A stretch of 43,387 nucleotides of DNA from the NCBI GenBank assembly GCA_965651595.1, contig CBFGTA010000007.1, positions 1 through 43,387 on the forward strand, in the 5' to 3' direction. Positions 1-8,492 of this stretch are shown here, piece after piece (the stretch's first letter is position 1; each line of letters opens with the position of its first letter). A program made the position numbers and the translations under genes. Source of the stretch: CBFGTA01 sp965651595. GTDB lineage: Bacteria; Actinomycetota; Actinomycetes; S36-B12; UBA10799. The notes beneath the pieces were generated by a model. The model worked only from the letters and a program-made list of their open reading frames with translations. It was not told where the DNA came from and did not search any database.

Positions 1-1
1 T

Positions 2-460
2 GGGGGTGTCCACAAGGTTGCTCCCATCTTGGTGGGCGTGTTCCTGATCGCGGGACTGTCCGGACAGGCCTTACCAGGCCTGAGCACGTTCATCAGCCAG
101 TTCCTGGTCTTGCTGGGAACGTATGAGAAGTACATCGTCGCGGCCGTGATAGCCACGTTCGGCATCGTGCTAGCCGCACTGTATGTTCTCTACCTGTTCC
201 AGCGCACGATGACTGGGCCGCTCAAGCCCGGGTGCGAGCGCATCACCGAGATTAGGGGACGCGAGATGGTGGCCGTTGCTCCACTGCTCGTGCTCATGGT
301 GTTCCTCGGTCTCTATCCTCAGCCAGTCCTAGAAGTCATCAACCCGGCTGTGGATCGAGTCCTTGAGCGGGTCCACGCCACCGATCCACCGCCAACGATC
401 GATGAAGCGGGCGGAGTGGCGTTATCCATCAATCCAGCCGGGGAGGTGACTAATCGATGA
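2..460 (+). CDS. nuoM: NADH-quinone oxidoreductase subunit M, C-terminal part (partial)
   Basis: This is the 3' end of an antiporter-like membrane subunit of respiratory complex I. The frame is open from the window edge, so the start lies outside. The visible 152 residues begin GGVHKVAPILVG and contain two clear membrane spans, with the loop AGLSGQALPGLSTFISQFL that is typical of the NuoM/NuoL/NuoN family near the C-terminal helices. The last ~45 residues are a soluble tail. The stop overlaps the nuoN start by four bases (ATGA), so the two are translationally coupled. NuoM is preferred over NuoL because it directly precedes nuoN. The rest of the nuo operon should lie upstream of the window. 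Confidence 0.9.
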   Translation, partial: GGVHKVAPILVGVFLIAGLSGQALPGLSTFISQFLVLLGTYEKYIVAAVIATFGIVLAALYVLYLFQRTMTGPLKPGCERITEIRGREMVAVAPLLVLMVFLGLYPQPVLEVINPAVDRVLERVHATDPPPTIDEAGGVALSINPAGEVTNR

Positions 461-2007
461 TGACCGACGCCCCGGGAACTTTCGTCATGCCCACCCTGGA
501 CTACTTGGCAATGATGCCGATGTTCATCGTCCTCGGTATCGCAATCGTGGGTGTTCTCGTCGAAGCATTCGCCCCCCGAACGTCACGACGTGCTATCCAG
601 ATTCCCATCGCCATCGCTGGCTTGTTCTCCGCATTCATTTTCATCGCGGTTGAGGCCGGTTCCCGCACGCTGACCGCTGATACCACCCTGTCGATTGACG
701 GGCCAGGATTGTTCCTGCAGGGGCTCATCCTCCTGGTGGCCCTGTTGACGGCCCTACTGATGGCCGAACGCCGGATCGATTCGGCCGGGGACGCGTTCGC
801 TGCCCGACCGTCGGAGATTCCGGGGAGTGCTCGAGAACAAGAGTTCGCCCAACGGGGCTGGTTGACCACGGAACTGTGGCCGCTAATGATGTTCTCGGTC
901 GGCGGCATGCTCGTCTTCGTCGTCTCGAACAACCTGCTGCTGATGTTTATCGCCCTGGAAGTGATGTCCCTGCCGCTGTACCTGATGGCCGCTCTCGCCC
1001 GCCGCCGCCGACTGTTGAGTCAAGAAGCGGCAATGAAGTACTTCATCCTCGGAGCGTTCTCGTCGGCATTCTTCCTCTATGGGGCGGCGATGCTTTACGG
1101 CTTCGCGGGTTCGACCAATCTCGGCGCCATTGCCGACACTCTGAGCGCCCAGGCATCACCGAACGGACTGTTCATCGCCGGTTTGATGCTGTTGTCAGTG
1201 GGAATGTTATTCAAGGTGGCGGCCGTGCCGTTCCATATGTGGGCCCCGGATGTCTACCAAGGCTCACCGACTCCCGTCACCGCTTTCATGGCTTCGGCCG
1301 TCAAGATCGCCGCGTTCGGAGCTTTGCTGCGCGTCATGTACGTAGCCTTCGGCGGCGCAAGCTGGGACTGGCGGCCCATGTTCTGGGTGATCGCAATCCT
1401 GACCATGTTTGTCGGCGCAATCATCGCCCTGACGCAAACCGACGTCAAACGAATGCTGGCGTACTCGTCCATCTCGCACGCGGGCTTCTTGCTCATCGCC
1501 GTCATCGCCACCAATCCTGAAGGCATTTCGTCGATGTTGTTCTACTTGCTCGCCTATGCCGTCGCCACGGTGGGAGCGTTCGGAATAGTGATGCTCGTCC
1601 GGGATCCTTCTGGCGAGGCGACTCACCTGTCGAGTTGGGCAGGGCTGGCCAAGAAGGCGCCGTGGGTGGCAGTCGCAATGGCAGTATTCCTGCTCAGCTT
1701 CGCGGGAATTCCACTGACAGCCGGATTCATCGGGAAGTTCGCGGTATTCCAAGCCGGCTACGCCGGAGGCGCGGGCTGGTTGGTGCTGCTAGCGGTGTTG
1801 GCGTCGGCGATCAGTGCGTTCGTCTATGCCCGCTTGATTGTCGTGATGTTCTTCGCCGATCCGCAAGGCGACGGGCCCACCGTGGTGGTTCCGAGTGCGT
1901 TCACAGCAATCGCCATCGCGGCCGGTCTAGGTTTGACGATCGTGGCGGGAATCCTGCCTCAACCGTTCCTGGAACTTGCCGAACGAGCGTCCATCTTCAT
2001 CCGATGA
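457..2007 (+). CDS. nuoN: NADH-quinone oxidoreductase subunit N
   Basis: Proton-pumping membrane subunit of complex I, 516 residues, the usual length for NuoN. It has about 14 predicted membrane helices. Family hallmarks visible are EVMSLPLYLMAAL with the conserved glutamate of helix 5, the KYFILGAFSSAFFLYG stretch, a lysine in the broken-helix region (LFKVAAVPFHMWAPDVYQG) and QTDVKRMLAYSSISHAGF. These residues form the antiporter-type proton channel. The ATG overlaps the nuoM stop. Two adjacent ATG codons make the first residues MMTD; the second is equally possible. It is the last of the nuo genes here; the polyprenyl synthase follows after 27 bases and is probably co-transcribed. Confidence 0.95.
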   Translation: MMTDAPGTFVMPTLDYLAMMPMFIVLGIAIVGVLVEAFAPRTSRRAIQIPIAIAGLFSAFIFIAVEAGSRTLTADTTLSIDGPGLFLQGLILLVALLTALLMAERRIDSAGDAFAARPSEIPGSAREQEFAQRGWLTTELWPLMMFSVGGMLVFVVSNNLLLMFIALEVMSLPLYLMAALARRRRLLSQEAAMKYFILGAFSSAFFLYGAAMLYGFAGSTNLGAIADTLSAQASPNGLFIAGLMLLSVGMLFKVAAVPFHMWAPDVYQGSPTPVTAFMASAVKIAAFGALLRVMYVAFGGASWDWRPMFWVIAILTMFVGAIIALTQTDVKRMLAYSSISHAGFLLIAVIATNPEGISSMLFYLLAYAVATVGAFGIVMLVRDPSGEATHLSSWAGLAKKAPWVAVAMAVFLLSFAGIPLTAGFIGKFAVFQAGYAGGAGWLVLLAVLASAISAFVYARLIVVMFFADPQGDGPTVVVPSAFTAIAIAAGLGLTIVAGILPQPFLELAERASIFIR

Positions 2008-2034
2008 CCCTGTCATCGGGTCGAGGAGGCTGTG

Positions 2035-3027
2035 GTGCCCACAAGTATTAGTCCCGACTTGGGCGACGACAACCTCCAGGCCAGTCTGGAACAGTCGCTT
2101 GAGGCAGTTGAAGACAGGTTGACTGCGGCCGTCGAGAGTGTAGATCCCTTCATCGACCAGGCGGCGAGTTATCTGGTACGAGCTGGCGGCAAACGGTTCC
2201 GCCCGATGTTGACCGTGCTGGCTTCCCACTGGGGCGACCCCCACGCGCCAGGGGTGGTGGATTCCGCCGTCGTCGTGGAACTCACTCACCTCGCGACGCT
2301 CTATCACGATGATGTCATGGACGAGGCTCCTCAACGCCGAGGCACAGCCTCCGCCAACGCGCGCTGGGACAACACCATCGCCATCTTGACCGGTGACTTC
2401 CTGTTCGCTCGTGCTTCCGACATTCTGGCCGACCTCGGTCCCGATGCGGTCAGAATCCAAGCTCGCACCTTCGAAAGGCTCGTAACAGGCCAGATTCACG
2501 AAACCAACGGACCGACGGACGGCCAAGACCCTATCGACCACCACATTGGTGTCCTCGCCGATAAGACCGGGTCACTCATCGCGACGGCCTGTCAGTTCGG
2601 CGCGATGTTCGGTGGCTGTGACCGGGAGACGGTGGCGGCGTTGACGAACTTCGGGGAACGGATCGGAGTCGCGTTCCAACTCGCCGACGACATTGTCGAC
2701 ATCGCTAGCGAATCGGGCCAGTCCGGAAAGACTCCCGGCACTGACTTGCGAGAGGGAATCGCCACCTTGCCCGTGCTGTATGCCCTGCAGTCGACGGATC
2801 CGGCCGACGCTCATTTGCAGAGGCTAGTCTCGCGCCCGATCACCGATGATGGCGAGCACGCCGAGGCACTCGAATTGTTGCGTCAGCATTCCAGTCTGGG
2901 TCGGGCGCGTGAAACGGCCGGGGAGTGGGCCGGGCAGGCTCGGGAGGCTTTGGCGCCGCTTGCGCCATCCCCGCAACGGCAGGCGCTAGAGGCCCTGTGT
3001 GATTACGTGGTTCACCGGTCTGGCTGA
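2035..3027 (+). CDS. long-chain polyprenyl diphosphate synthase
   Basis: All-trans prenyltransferase adding isopentenyl diphosphate units; in this position next to nuo it most likely makes the menaquinone side chain. The 330-residue protein carries GGKRFRP near residues 51-57, the first aspartate-rich motif DDVMD at ~92-96 and the second one ADDIVDIA in the C-terminal half, both binding Mg-diphosphate. The residue five before the first motif is a small alanine and there is no Phe/Tyr at -4 or -5, which fits a long-chain product (inference). Two GTG codons occur in a row. The Shine-Dalgarno GAGGAGG at 2023-2029 is 5 bases from the GTG at 2035 but only 2 from the one at 2032, so 2035 is chosen. 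Exact chain length cannot be told. Confidence 0.88.
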   Translation: MPTSISPDLGDDNLQASLEQSLEAVEDRLTAAVESVDPFIDQAASYLVRAGGKRFRPMLTVLASHWGDPHAPGVVDSAVVVELTHLATLYHDDVMDEAPQRRGTASANARWDNTIAILTGDFLFARASDILADLGPDAVRIQARTFERLVTGQIHETNGPTDGQDPIDHHIGVLADKTGSLIATACQFGAMFGGCDRETVAALTNFGERIGVAFQLADDIVDIASESGQSGKTPGTDLREGIATLPVLYALQSTDPADAHLQRLVSRPITDDGEHAEALELLRQHSSLGRARETAGEWAGQAREALAPLAPSPQRQALEALCDYVVHRSG

Positions 3028-3080
3028 CACTGTGGTGTCCCCGCCGTAGCTACTGCGGACTTGTTCGGAAGGCTCGCGGT

Positions 3081-4262
3081 TCAGATTTCGAGGAGCTTGG
3101 CAGCCAGGTCGGTCATGACCTCGGTTGCCCCGCCACCGATACCCAGGATGCGGGCGTCGCGATAGTGACGTTCTACCTCGCTGTCGCGCGTGTAGCCGAA
3201 TCCCCCATGTAGTTGCACAGCCTGATCGACAACTTGGGTGCACACGTCAACAGCAGTGTTCTTGGCGAGAACAGCATCGAGCAGAACCGATTCACCGCGA
3301 CTATGTCGCACGGCAACCGCACGCGTATACGTGCGGGCGACGTCAACGAGGCGATACATCTCCACCAACTGGTGGCGGACCACTTGCCGGCTAGCGAGGG
3401 GGCGACCAAACGTGGACCGTTGGCGACACCACTGCATTGTCAGGTCGAAGCAACGAGCTGCGGTGGAGTAGGCGACGGTGGCGAGCGAGAGTCGCTCGGC
3501 CGCGAAGTGGGTGGCCAGCGACGCGAAGCCGCCCCCCGGTTCCGCAGTTAGGAGGGCATGCGGCGGCAGTTGGCAGTCCACAAAGGCCAATTCGGCAGTA
3601 TCGCTACACCACCAGCCCATCTTGTCGATCGTGCGCGAGACCGAGAAGCCCGGCAGCCGCGGGTCGACGGCGAACAGGCTGATCCCCTCGGCTCCACCCT
3701 GTCCAGTCCGGGCAGCCACGACGATCAGGTCTGCCCGAGCTCCCGAGGTGATGAACGTCTTGGTGCCGTTGAGGACCCAACCCGAATCGGTTGATTGAGC
3801 ACGAGTGCGTAGCCGGGCAACGTCAGATCCGCCGTCGGGCTCCGTCACCGCAAGCGCGGCAATCTTGTCGCCTGTCAGGACCGGTTTGATCCATTCTGAA
3901 CTGAGCTTCTCGGCCGTCGTCGTATCTCCCCGCGCAGTAGCACGGCCAGCGGCATCTATCACGTGTGGGAGGGCGATGCCGTGGCTGAACAATCCGGCGA
4001 ACAGGCCCCCGCTGCCGCCCGCCGCGAGAAACTCCTCCGTCAACACGGTGACATCAACCCAGTTTCCACCGCTGCCGCCGATGGACTCGGGGTAGCCGAT
4101 CGACAGCAATCCCACCGCGCCAGCCGCACGGTGAAGCTCGCGAGGAATGGCCCCCTGGGCTTCCCAGTCAGCCAGATTGGGAGCAACTTCCCGGTCGATG
4201 AAGGCACGTACAGTCGCTCGGAGGGCTCGACGCTGCTCCGAATCGAAGTCGTCGTCCTTCAC
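3081..4262 (-). CDS. acyl-CoA dehydrogenase, isovaleryl-CoA-dehydrogenase-type active site
   Basis: FAD-dependent enzyme that introduces a 2,3 double bond into an acyl-CoA and passes electrons to ETF. 393 residues, standard for the family, with the signature VTEPDGGSDVAR (~139-150), the NGTKTFITSGARA strand, RQRSTFG-type and LHGGFGYTRDSEVERHYRD motifs. The usual catalytic Glu near the C-terminus (YEGT) is replaced by glycine (IGGGATEV, ~377), but Glu256 in HFAAERLSLA sits where isovaleryl-CoA and long-chain dehydrogenases keep theirs, so the enzyme should be active on a branched or long substrate (inference). Its GTG start is 3 bases after the korB stop, so it is the third gene of a korA-korB operon. 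Substrate unknown. Confidence 0.88.
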   Translation of the reverse strand: MKDDDFDSEQRRALRATVRAFIDREVAPNLADWEAQGAIPRELHRAAGAVGLLSIGYPESIGGSGGNWVDVTVLTEEFLAAGGSGGLFAGLFSHGIALPHVIDAAGRATARGDTTTAEKLSSEWIKPVLTGDKIAALAVTEPDGGSDVARLRTRAQSTDSGWVLNGTKTFITSGARADLIVVAARTGQGGAEGISLFAVDPRLPGFSVSRTIDKMGWWCSDTAELAFVDCQLPPHALLTAEPGGGFASLATHFAAERLSLATVAYSTAARCFDLTMQWCRQRSTFGRPLASRQVVRHQLVEMYRLVDVARTYTRAVAVRHSRGESVLLDAVLAKNTAVDVCTQVVDQAVQLHGGFGYTRDSEVERHYRDARILGIGGGATEVMTDLAAKLLEI

Positions 4263-4265
4263 GTT

Positions 4266-5315
4266 CTACGGCGCTTCCGAGTCGGAAGTCGAACTGCCCG
4301 GGCCAATCTCCCAGGTGTCAACCCCATCAATGAGTACCTGCAGATCGCCGCTGCCGGTTTCCTGCGCTCGATTGAGTTGGTCGGACATGAGGCGTTCGTA
4401 GCTCGGGCGCTCCACGCTGCGCAAGACTCCGATAGGTGTGTGGTGCAGCGTTTCGGGATCGCTCAGTCGACTGAGGGCAAACGCTGTGGCCGTATCGGGC
4501 GTGTGGGCGTCGTGGGTGACAATCTCGTCGGCATCGACGCCATCGGTGTCGGCGACGGTGAGGCCCCCCGTGGCCGTTCGAACCACGCAGTACTGCCCGT
4601 CACTACCGAAGATGATTTTTTCCCCGTGGATCAACGGAATGACCTCGTCGGATCGAGTGTCGGGGGACTTGAGTAGATCGAAGGCGTTGTCGTTGAAGAT
4701 GTTGCAGTTCTGGTAGATCTCGACCAGAGACGCCCCTTCGTGTAGGGCGGCCGCTCTGAGCACTTCGGTCATGTGCTTGCGGTCAGAATCGATCGTGCGG
4801 GCCACGAACGTCGCTTCCGCCCCCAGCGCCAGAGACAAAGGATTGAAGGGGTAGTCCAGCGAACCGAACGGCGTCGACTTGGTGACTTTGCCGAGTTCAC
4901 TGGTGGGCGAATACTGGCCCTTGGTGAGACCGTATATGCGGTTGTTGAACAGCAGGATGGTGATGTTGACGTTGCGACGCAGAGCGTGGATCAGGTGGTT
5001 GCCGCCGATGCTGAGCGCGTCGCCGTCGCCGGTCACTACCCACACCGAAAGGTCCGGTCGCGAGGAGGCGAGGCCGGTAGCGATGGCAGGTGCCCGGCCG
5101 TGGATCGAGTGGAAGCCGTAGGTCGTCAAGTAGTAGGGGAACCGGCTCGAGCAACCAATTCCGGAGACGAAGCAGATGTCTTCCCGCGGGATTCCCAGTT
5201 CGGGCAGGAACGCTTGAACGGTCGCGAGGATCGCGTAGTCGCCGCAACCCGGGCACCAGCGAACCTCTTGATCGGACTTGAAATCCTTAGCTTTCAGGGG
5301 CAGGTTAGTCGACAC
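4266..5315 (-). CDS. korB: 2-oxoglutarate:ferredoxin oxidoreductase, beta subunit
   Basis: Thiamine-diphosphate subunit of KOR, which decarboxylates 2-oxoglutarate to succinyl-CoA and reduces ferredoxin (reversible). 349 residues. Seen in the sequence: RWCPGCGDYAIL (Cys21, Cys24), GIGCSSRFPYY and QNCNIFND, which together supply the four cysteines of the [4Fe-4S] cluster. The TPP/Mg site is GDGDALSIGGNH with the following NNRIYGLTKGQ. It overlaps korA by 11 bases, showing tight coupling. The C-terminal ~40 residues (after GVLRSVERP) are acidic and likely flexible. A pyruvate-specific enzyme is possible, but the actinobacterial two-subunit layout with a fused gamma-alpha chain is the KOR type. 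Confidence 0.93.
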   Translation of the reverse strand: MSTNLPLKAKDFKSDQEVRWCPGCGDYAILATVQAFLPELGIPREDICFVSGIGCSSRFPYYLTTYGFHSIHGRAPAIATGLASSRPDLSVWVVTGDGDALSIGGNHLIHALRRNVNITILLFNNRIYGLTKGQYSPTSELGKVTKSTPFGSLDYPFNPLSLALGAEATFVARTIDSDRKHMTEVLRAAALHEGASLVEIYQNCNIFNDNAFDLLKSPDTRSDEVIPLIHGEKIIFGSDGQYCVVRTATGGLTVADTDGVDADEIVTHDAHTPDTATAFALSRLSDPETLHHTPIGVLRSVERPSYERLMSDQLNRAQETGSGDLQVLIDGVDTWEIGPGSSTSDSEAP

Positions 5316-7170
5316 TGCTGATCACCTCGCCGATCACGGACTCGAGTTCGGCGGCCTTGAACGGTAGGCCGCGCACTTGGGTATAGCTGATGGCATCGAC
5401 GAGGAACTTCCCGCGCAGCAGCAGTGCCAGTTGCCCGAGGTTCATCTCGGGAACGATGACTCGGCGGTACGACGAGACAACTGTGCCCGTGTTGTGGGGG
5501 AACGGGTTGAGGTGGCGCAAGTGGGCTTGAGCGACCTGCCGACCGTTGCGCCGTAGTCGCCTGACGGCGGCACAAATCGGGCCGTACGTTGACCCCCAAC
5601 CGATCACCAAAACATCAGCTTCACCGCTGGGGTCGTCGACGGCGAGATCCCCAATCGAGTCGGCGATTCCATCAATCTTGGCCTGCCGCAGCCGCACCAT
5701 GCGGTCATGGTTGTCGGAATCGTAGGAGATGTGGCCAGTGATGTCGGCCTTCTCGATGCCGCCGATCCGGTGCTCGAGTCCCGGCGTTCCGGGTACCGCC
5801 CAGGGGCGAGCAAGCGTTTTTTCGTCGCGCACGAACGGCATGAACGTCTCGGTGCCGTCGTCCTCGCGGAAGTTGGGTCCGTCAGCGAAGGTCACGGCCA
5901 GGTCTGGCAGTTCCGCGACTCGCGGGATGCGCCACGGTTCGGAGCCGTTGGCGAGGGAGCCGTCGGAGAGCAGGAATACGGGTGTCCGGTAGGTCGTGGC
6001 AATACGGGCCGCTTCCAGGGCTGCGTCGAAGCAGTCGGCGGGGGATTGGGCCGCGACGATCGGGACGGGGGCTTCGCCGTTGCGGCCGAACATCGCCTGC
6101 AGCAAGTCAGCCTGCTCCGTCTTGGTGGGCAACCCAGTCGAGGGACCTCCCCGCTGCACATCGACGATGATCAGTGGCAATTCCGTGGATACGGCCAGTC
6201 CGATCGTTTCCGACTTCAGTGCCACTCCTGGCCCGGACGTTGTCGTCACACCGAGTGCGCCACCGTAGGCCGCCCCGAGGGCGGCACCGATACCGGCGAT
6301 TTCGTCCTCCGCCTGGAACGTGCGCACACCGAACTTCTTGTGCTTGCTCAACTCGTGGAGGATGTCGCTAGCGGGGGTAATCGGATACGAACCGAGAAAC
6401 AGGGGGATGCCGCACCTTTGGGCGGCAGCGATCAGCCCATAGGACAAGGCCAGGTTGCCACTGATGTTGCGGTAGCGGCCCGGGGGCAGGGCAGCCGGGC
6501 CCACCTCATAGCGGACGGCAAAGTCTTCGGTGGTTTCGCCGTAGTTCCATCCGGCTTTCAGTGCTTTCAGATTGGCAGTCAGAATTTCGGGCTTCCGGGA
6601 GAACTTTTCGTGAAGGAACCGCTCGGTTCCTTCCAAAGGTCGGCCATATAGCCACGACAGTAGACCGAGCGCGAACATGTTCTTCGCCCGCTCGGCTTCT
6701 TTCTTGGTGATGTCGAATTCGCTGAGGGCTTCGACGGTCAGGGAAGTGAGAGCCAGGGGATGGACGTGGTAGGACTCGAGTGACCCGTCGTCCAGCGGGT
6801 TCGAGGCGTAGTTCACCTTGGTCATATTGCGCTTGGTGAACTCGTCGGTGTTGACGATGACTGTTGACCCGCGCGGAAGATCAGCCAAGTTGGCCTTCAA
6901 GGCGGCAGGGTTCATTGCGACCAGGACGTTCGGACTGTCCCCAGGGGTCACAATGTCGTGGTCGGCGAAGTGCAGCTGAAACGCGGACACGCCAGGCAAG
7001 GTGCCAGCGGGGGCGCGGATCTCGGCCGGGAAATCGGGCAAGGTTGACAAGTCGTTGCCGAAAGAAGCTGTCGACGACGTGAAGCGATCTCCGGTCAACT
7101 GCATGCCGTCGCCGGAATCGCCCGCGAAGCGGATGATGACCCGATCGAGCTGCACCGTAGGTTTTGACAC
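5305..7170 (-). CDS. korA: 2-oxoglutarate:ferredoxin oxidoreductase, fused gamma-alpha subunit
   Basis: Partner of KorB. The N-terminal ~190 residues are the gamma domain (VIIRFAGDSGDGMQLTGDRF, FPAEIRAPAGT). The alpha part follows with NLALSYGLIAAAQRCG, the GSYPITPASDILHEL pyrimidine-site motif, ALGVTTTSGPGVALKSE and the QRGGPSTGLPTKTEQADL loop. Length is 621 residues from the GTG at 7170, or 633 from another GTG at 7206. The 7170 start is preferred because family members begin only about ten residues before the GDSGDG motif; AGAAGG-like bases lie just before it but very close, so the start is uncertain. It is divergent from the NuoB-like gene at 7344, and the shared region of ~170 bases probably holds both promoters. 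Confidence 0.93.
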   Translation of the reverse strand: MSKPTVQLDRVIIRFAGDSGDGMQLTGDRFTSSTASFGNDLSTLPDFPAEIRAPAGTLPGVSAFQLHFADHDIVTPGDSPNVLVAMNPAALKANLADLPRGSTVIVNTDEFTKRNMTKVNYASNPLDDGSLESYHVHPLALTSLTVEALSEFDITKKEAERAKNMFALGLLSWLYGRPLEGTERFLHEKFSRKPEILTANLKALKAGWNYGETTEDFAVRYEVGPAALPPGRYRNISGNLALSYGLIAAAQRCGIPLFLGSYPITPASDILHELSKHKKFGVRTFQAEDEIAGIGAALGAAYGGALGVTTTSGPGVALKSETIGLAVSTELPLIIVDVQRGGPSTGLPTKTEQADLLQAMFGRNGEAPVPIVAAQSPADCFDAALEAARIATTYRTPVFLLSDGSLANGSEPWRIPRVAELPDLAVTFADGPNFREDDGTETFMPFVRDEKTLARPWAVPGTPGLEHRIGGIEKADITGHISYDSDNHDRMVRLRQAKIDGIADSIGDLAVDDPSGEADVLVIGWGSTYGPICAAVRRLRRNGRQVAQAHLRHLNPFPHNTGTVVSSYRRVIVPEMNLGQLALLLRGKFLVDAISYTQVRGLPFKAAELESVIGEVISSVD

Positions 7171-7343
7171 GCCTTCTAGTGTCTGATGCTGCCAATCTCG
7201 GCGCACACTCGGGTCGGACTTGTTGCCGCCGGATCACCGGCGACTTCCCCATCCGACACGCCGCAGCCCTGATCGGCCCGGGGGCAGCTCGTCTCGGCCC
7301 GTTCCTCCCCGCGCAGTTCGCGCAACTTCTACACTCGGAAACT

Positions 7344-7946
7344 ATGACGATGGCGGAAGCGGTTCAGGTGTCGGGCACGGTGGGGAAGCCCGGCGCGGCC
7401 CGACCACTGCCGCTGACGGCGTGGGCCGTCGCCAGCCCACAGCCCGCTGCGACCGCTGACACTCCCGGGTTGTTGACAGTCGAGCCGGAATCCCGGGTCG
7501 CGCTCGTGTCACTGGCCTGCTGTGCGGTGATGGCCCACAGTGGCATCGAACTGCTCGTTGCGGAAGGATTCCTCGAGTCGAAGCCACTCGGCGATGCCAT
7601 CGGAGCTCCCAGGGGCACCCGACCCGATGGCACATCTGGGAGCGCCCCGAGCGGCGAACCCGACCATGTGGTGGTCGTGGTGGCCGGTACCGTCACTTGC
7701 GTCATCGCAGACCGGCTGCGAGCCACAGTGGCCCACCTGGCTGCTCGCTCCCGCGTGTCTCTCGTGCATTTTGGCGTGTGCACGCTCAGTGGTGGCCCCT
7801 ACTGGGATTCGCCGGTGGTGACCGCGGACGGTTGGGCTGGCCCTGCCGCCGCGATAATCGAAGTCTCCGGGTGTCCACCGACGGCCAGGGACCTTGCCAC
7901 CGCGGTTCGCCGCGCCGTCGCAGACGATTCCGCACGGAGGTCTTGA
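7344..7946 (+). CDS. NuoB-like iron-sulfur protein of a KOR-linked mini complex I module
   Basis: 200 residues, a diverged relative of the complex I subunit NuoB that carries cluster N2. All four expected cluster ligands are present: the tandem Cys59-Cys60 (LACCAV), Cys146 in HFGVCTLSGGPYWDSPVV and Cys177 in VSGCPPTARDL. DHVVVVVAGTVT matches the conserved strand before the third ligand. Between the second and third ligands it has about 20 more residues than E. coli NuoB, a Gly/Pro/Ser-rich stretch around residues 85-106. It is clearly not the operon NuoB, whose gene should lie upstream of this window. Start: the first ATG with a TACACT box at 7330-7335, eight bases before it, and a weak GGAAA. 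Followed after 3 bases by the NuoC-like gene. Function inferred: electron transfer near KorAB. Confidence 0.75.
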   Translation: MTMAEAVQVSGTVGKPGAARPLPLTAWAVASPQPAATADTPGLLTVEPESRVALVSLACCAVMAHSGIELLVAEGFLESKPLGDAIGAPRGTRPDGTSGSAPSGEPDHVVVVVAGTVTCVIADRLRATVAHLAARSRVSLVHFGVCTLSGGPYWDSPVVTADGWAGPAAAIIEVSGCPPTARDLATAVRRAVADDSARRS

Positions 7947-7949
7947 GGC

Positions 7950-8492
7950 ATGTCCACATCGGTAGAACACTGTGCCTCGGGGCAGCAGTGGCGCGGCGCG
8001 ATCGAGCAGGCGGTGGCCGACGGCTGGGATTATCTGGAAATGTGGTCAGCCACGGACTGGGGTTCGGATCGACGACACGTGTGTGCGGTCCTGCGGGCCA
8101 TCGAGCCGAGCGAGGATGCTGCCCCGCCGATTCGAGGGTTCTCAGTGACGGTTCCGGTCGATTCTGCGGTGCCGACGTTGGCCGACCTCTGGCCCGTCGC
8201 GGCCTGGTACGAGCAAGAAGGCTACGAGCAAGTGGGAATCACCACTGACCGGACGACGCCCGGCGACCGCAGTCCGAGCACTCCCGGCCGACTGCTGCGG
8301 GAGCAGCCACTGTCGCGGCGAGTCAGCAACGAATGGCCCGGCCACTACGACCCGGCCGCTCGTCCCGGCGGCAGGCGACGCCCCCGCCCGGTACCCGGTG
8401 TGTGGGAAGAATGGGTGCGCGACGATGCCACCACCCGTGACGGGAGCGATGCGGGCCGGGCCGGGGGCGACTCCGAAGGAGATTCACTGTGA
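7950..8492 (+). CDS. NuoC-like (30 kDa subunit) protein of the KOR-linked module
   Basis: 180 residues resembling the complex I 30 kDa subunit NuoC. Visible support: DGWDYLEMWSATDWG near the N-terminus (the NuoC ferredoxin-like fold region), then VTVPVDSAVPTLADLWPVAAWYEQE (read in parts, residues ~67-90), where E-Q-E at 88-90 followed by GYEQVGI stands for the NuoC signature ERExxDLFGI. REQPLSRR matches the end of the NuoC fold. The C-terminal ~45 residues are basic and Pro/Arg-rich with no match to NuoC. Strong Shine-Dalgarno GGAGG at 7936-7940 inside the previous gene. Stop overlaps the next start (GTGA). Without its NuoB- and NuoI-like neighbours the assignment would be weak. Confidence 0.65.
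   Translation: MSTSVEHCASGQQWRGAIEQAVADGWDYLEMWSATDWGSDRRHVCAVLRAIEPSEDAAPPIRGFSVTVPVDSAVPTLADLWPVAAWYEQEGYEQVGITTDRTTPGDRSPSTPGRLLREQPLSRRVSNEWPGHYDPAARPGGRRRPRPVPGVWEEWVRDDATTRDGSDAGRAGGDSEGDSL

Noticed and set aside
7164..7343. 60-codon upstream extension of the NuoB-like gene
   Set aside because: It would overlap the korA start region; the residues show no similarity to NuoB and no ribosome site precedes them.
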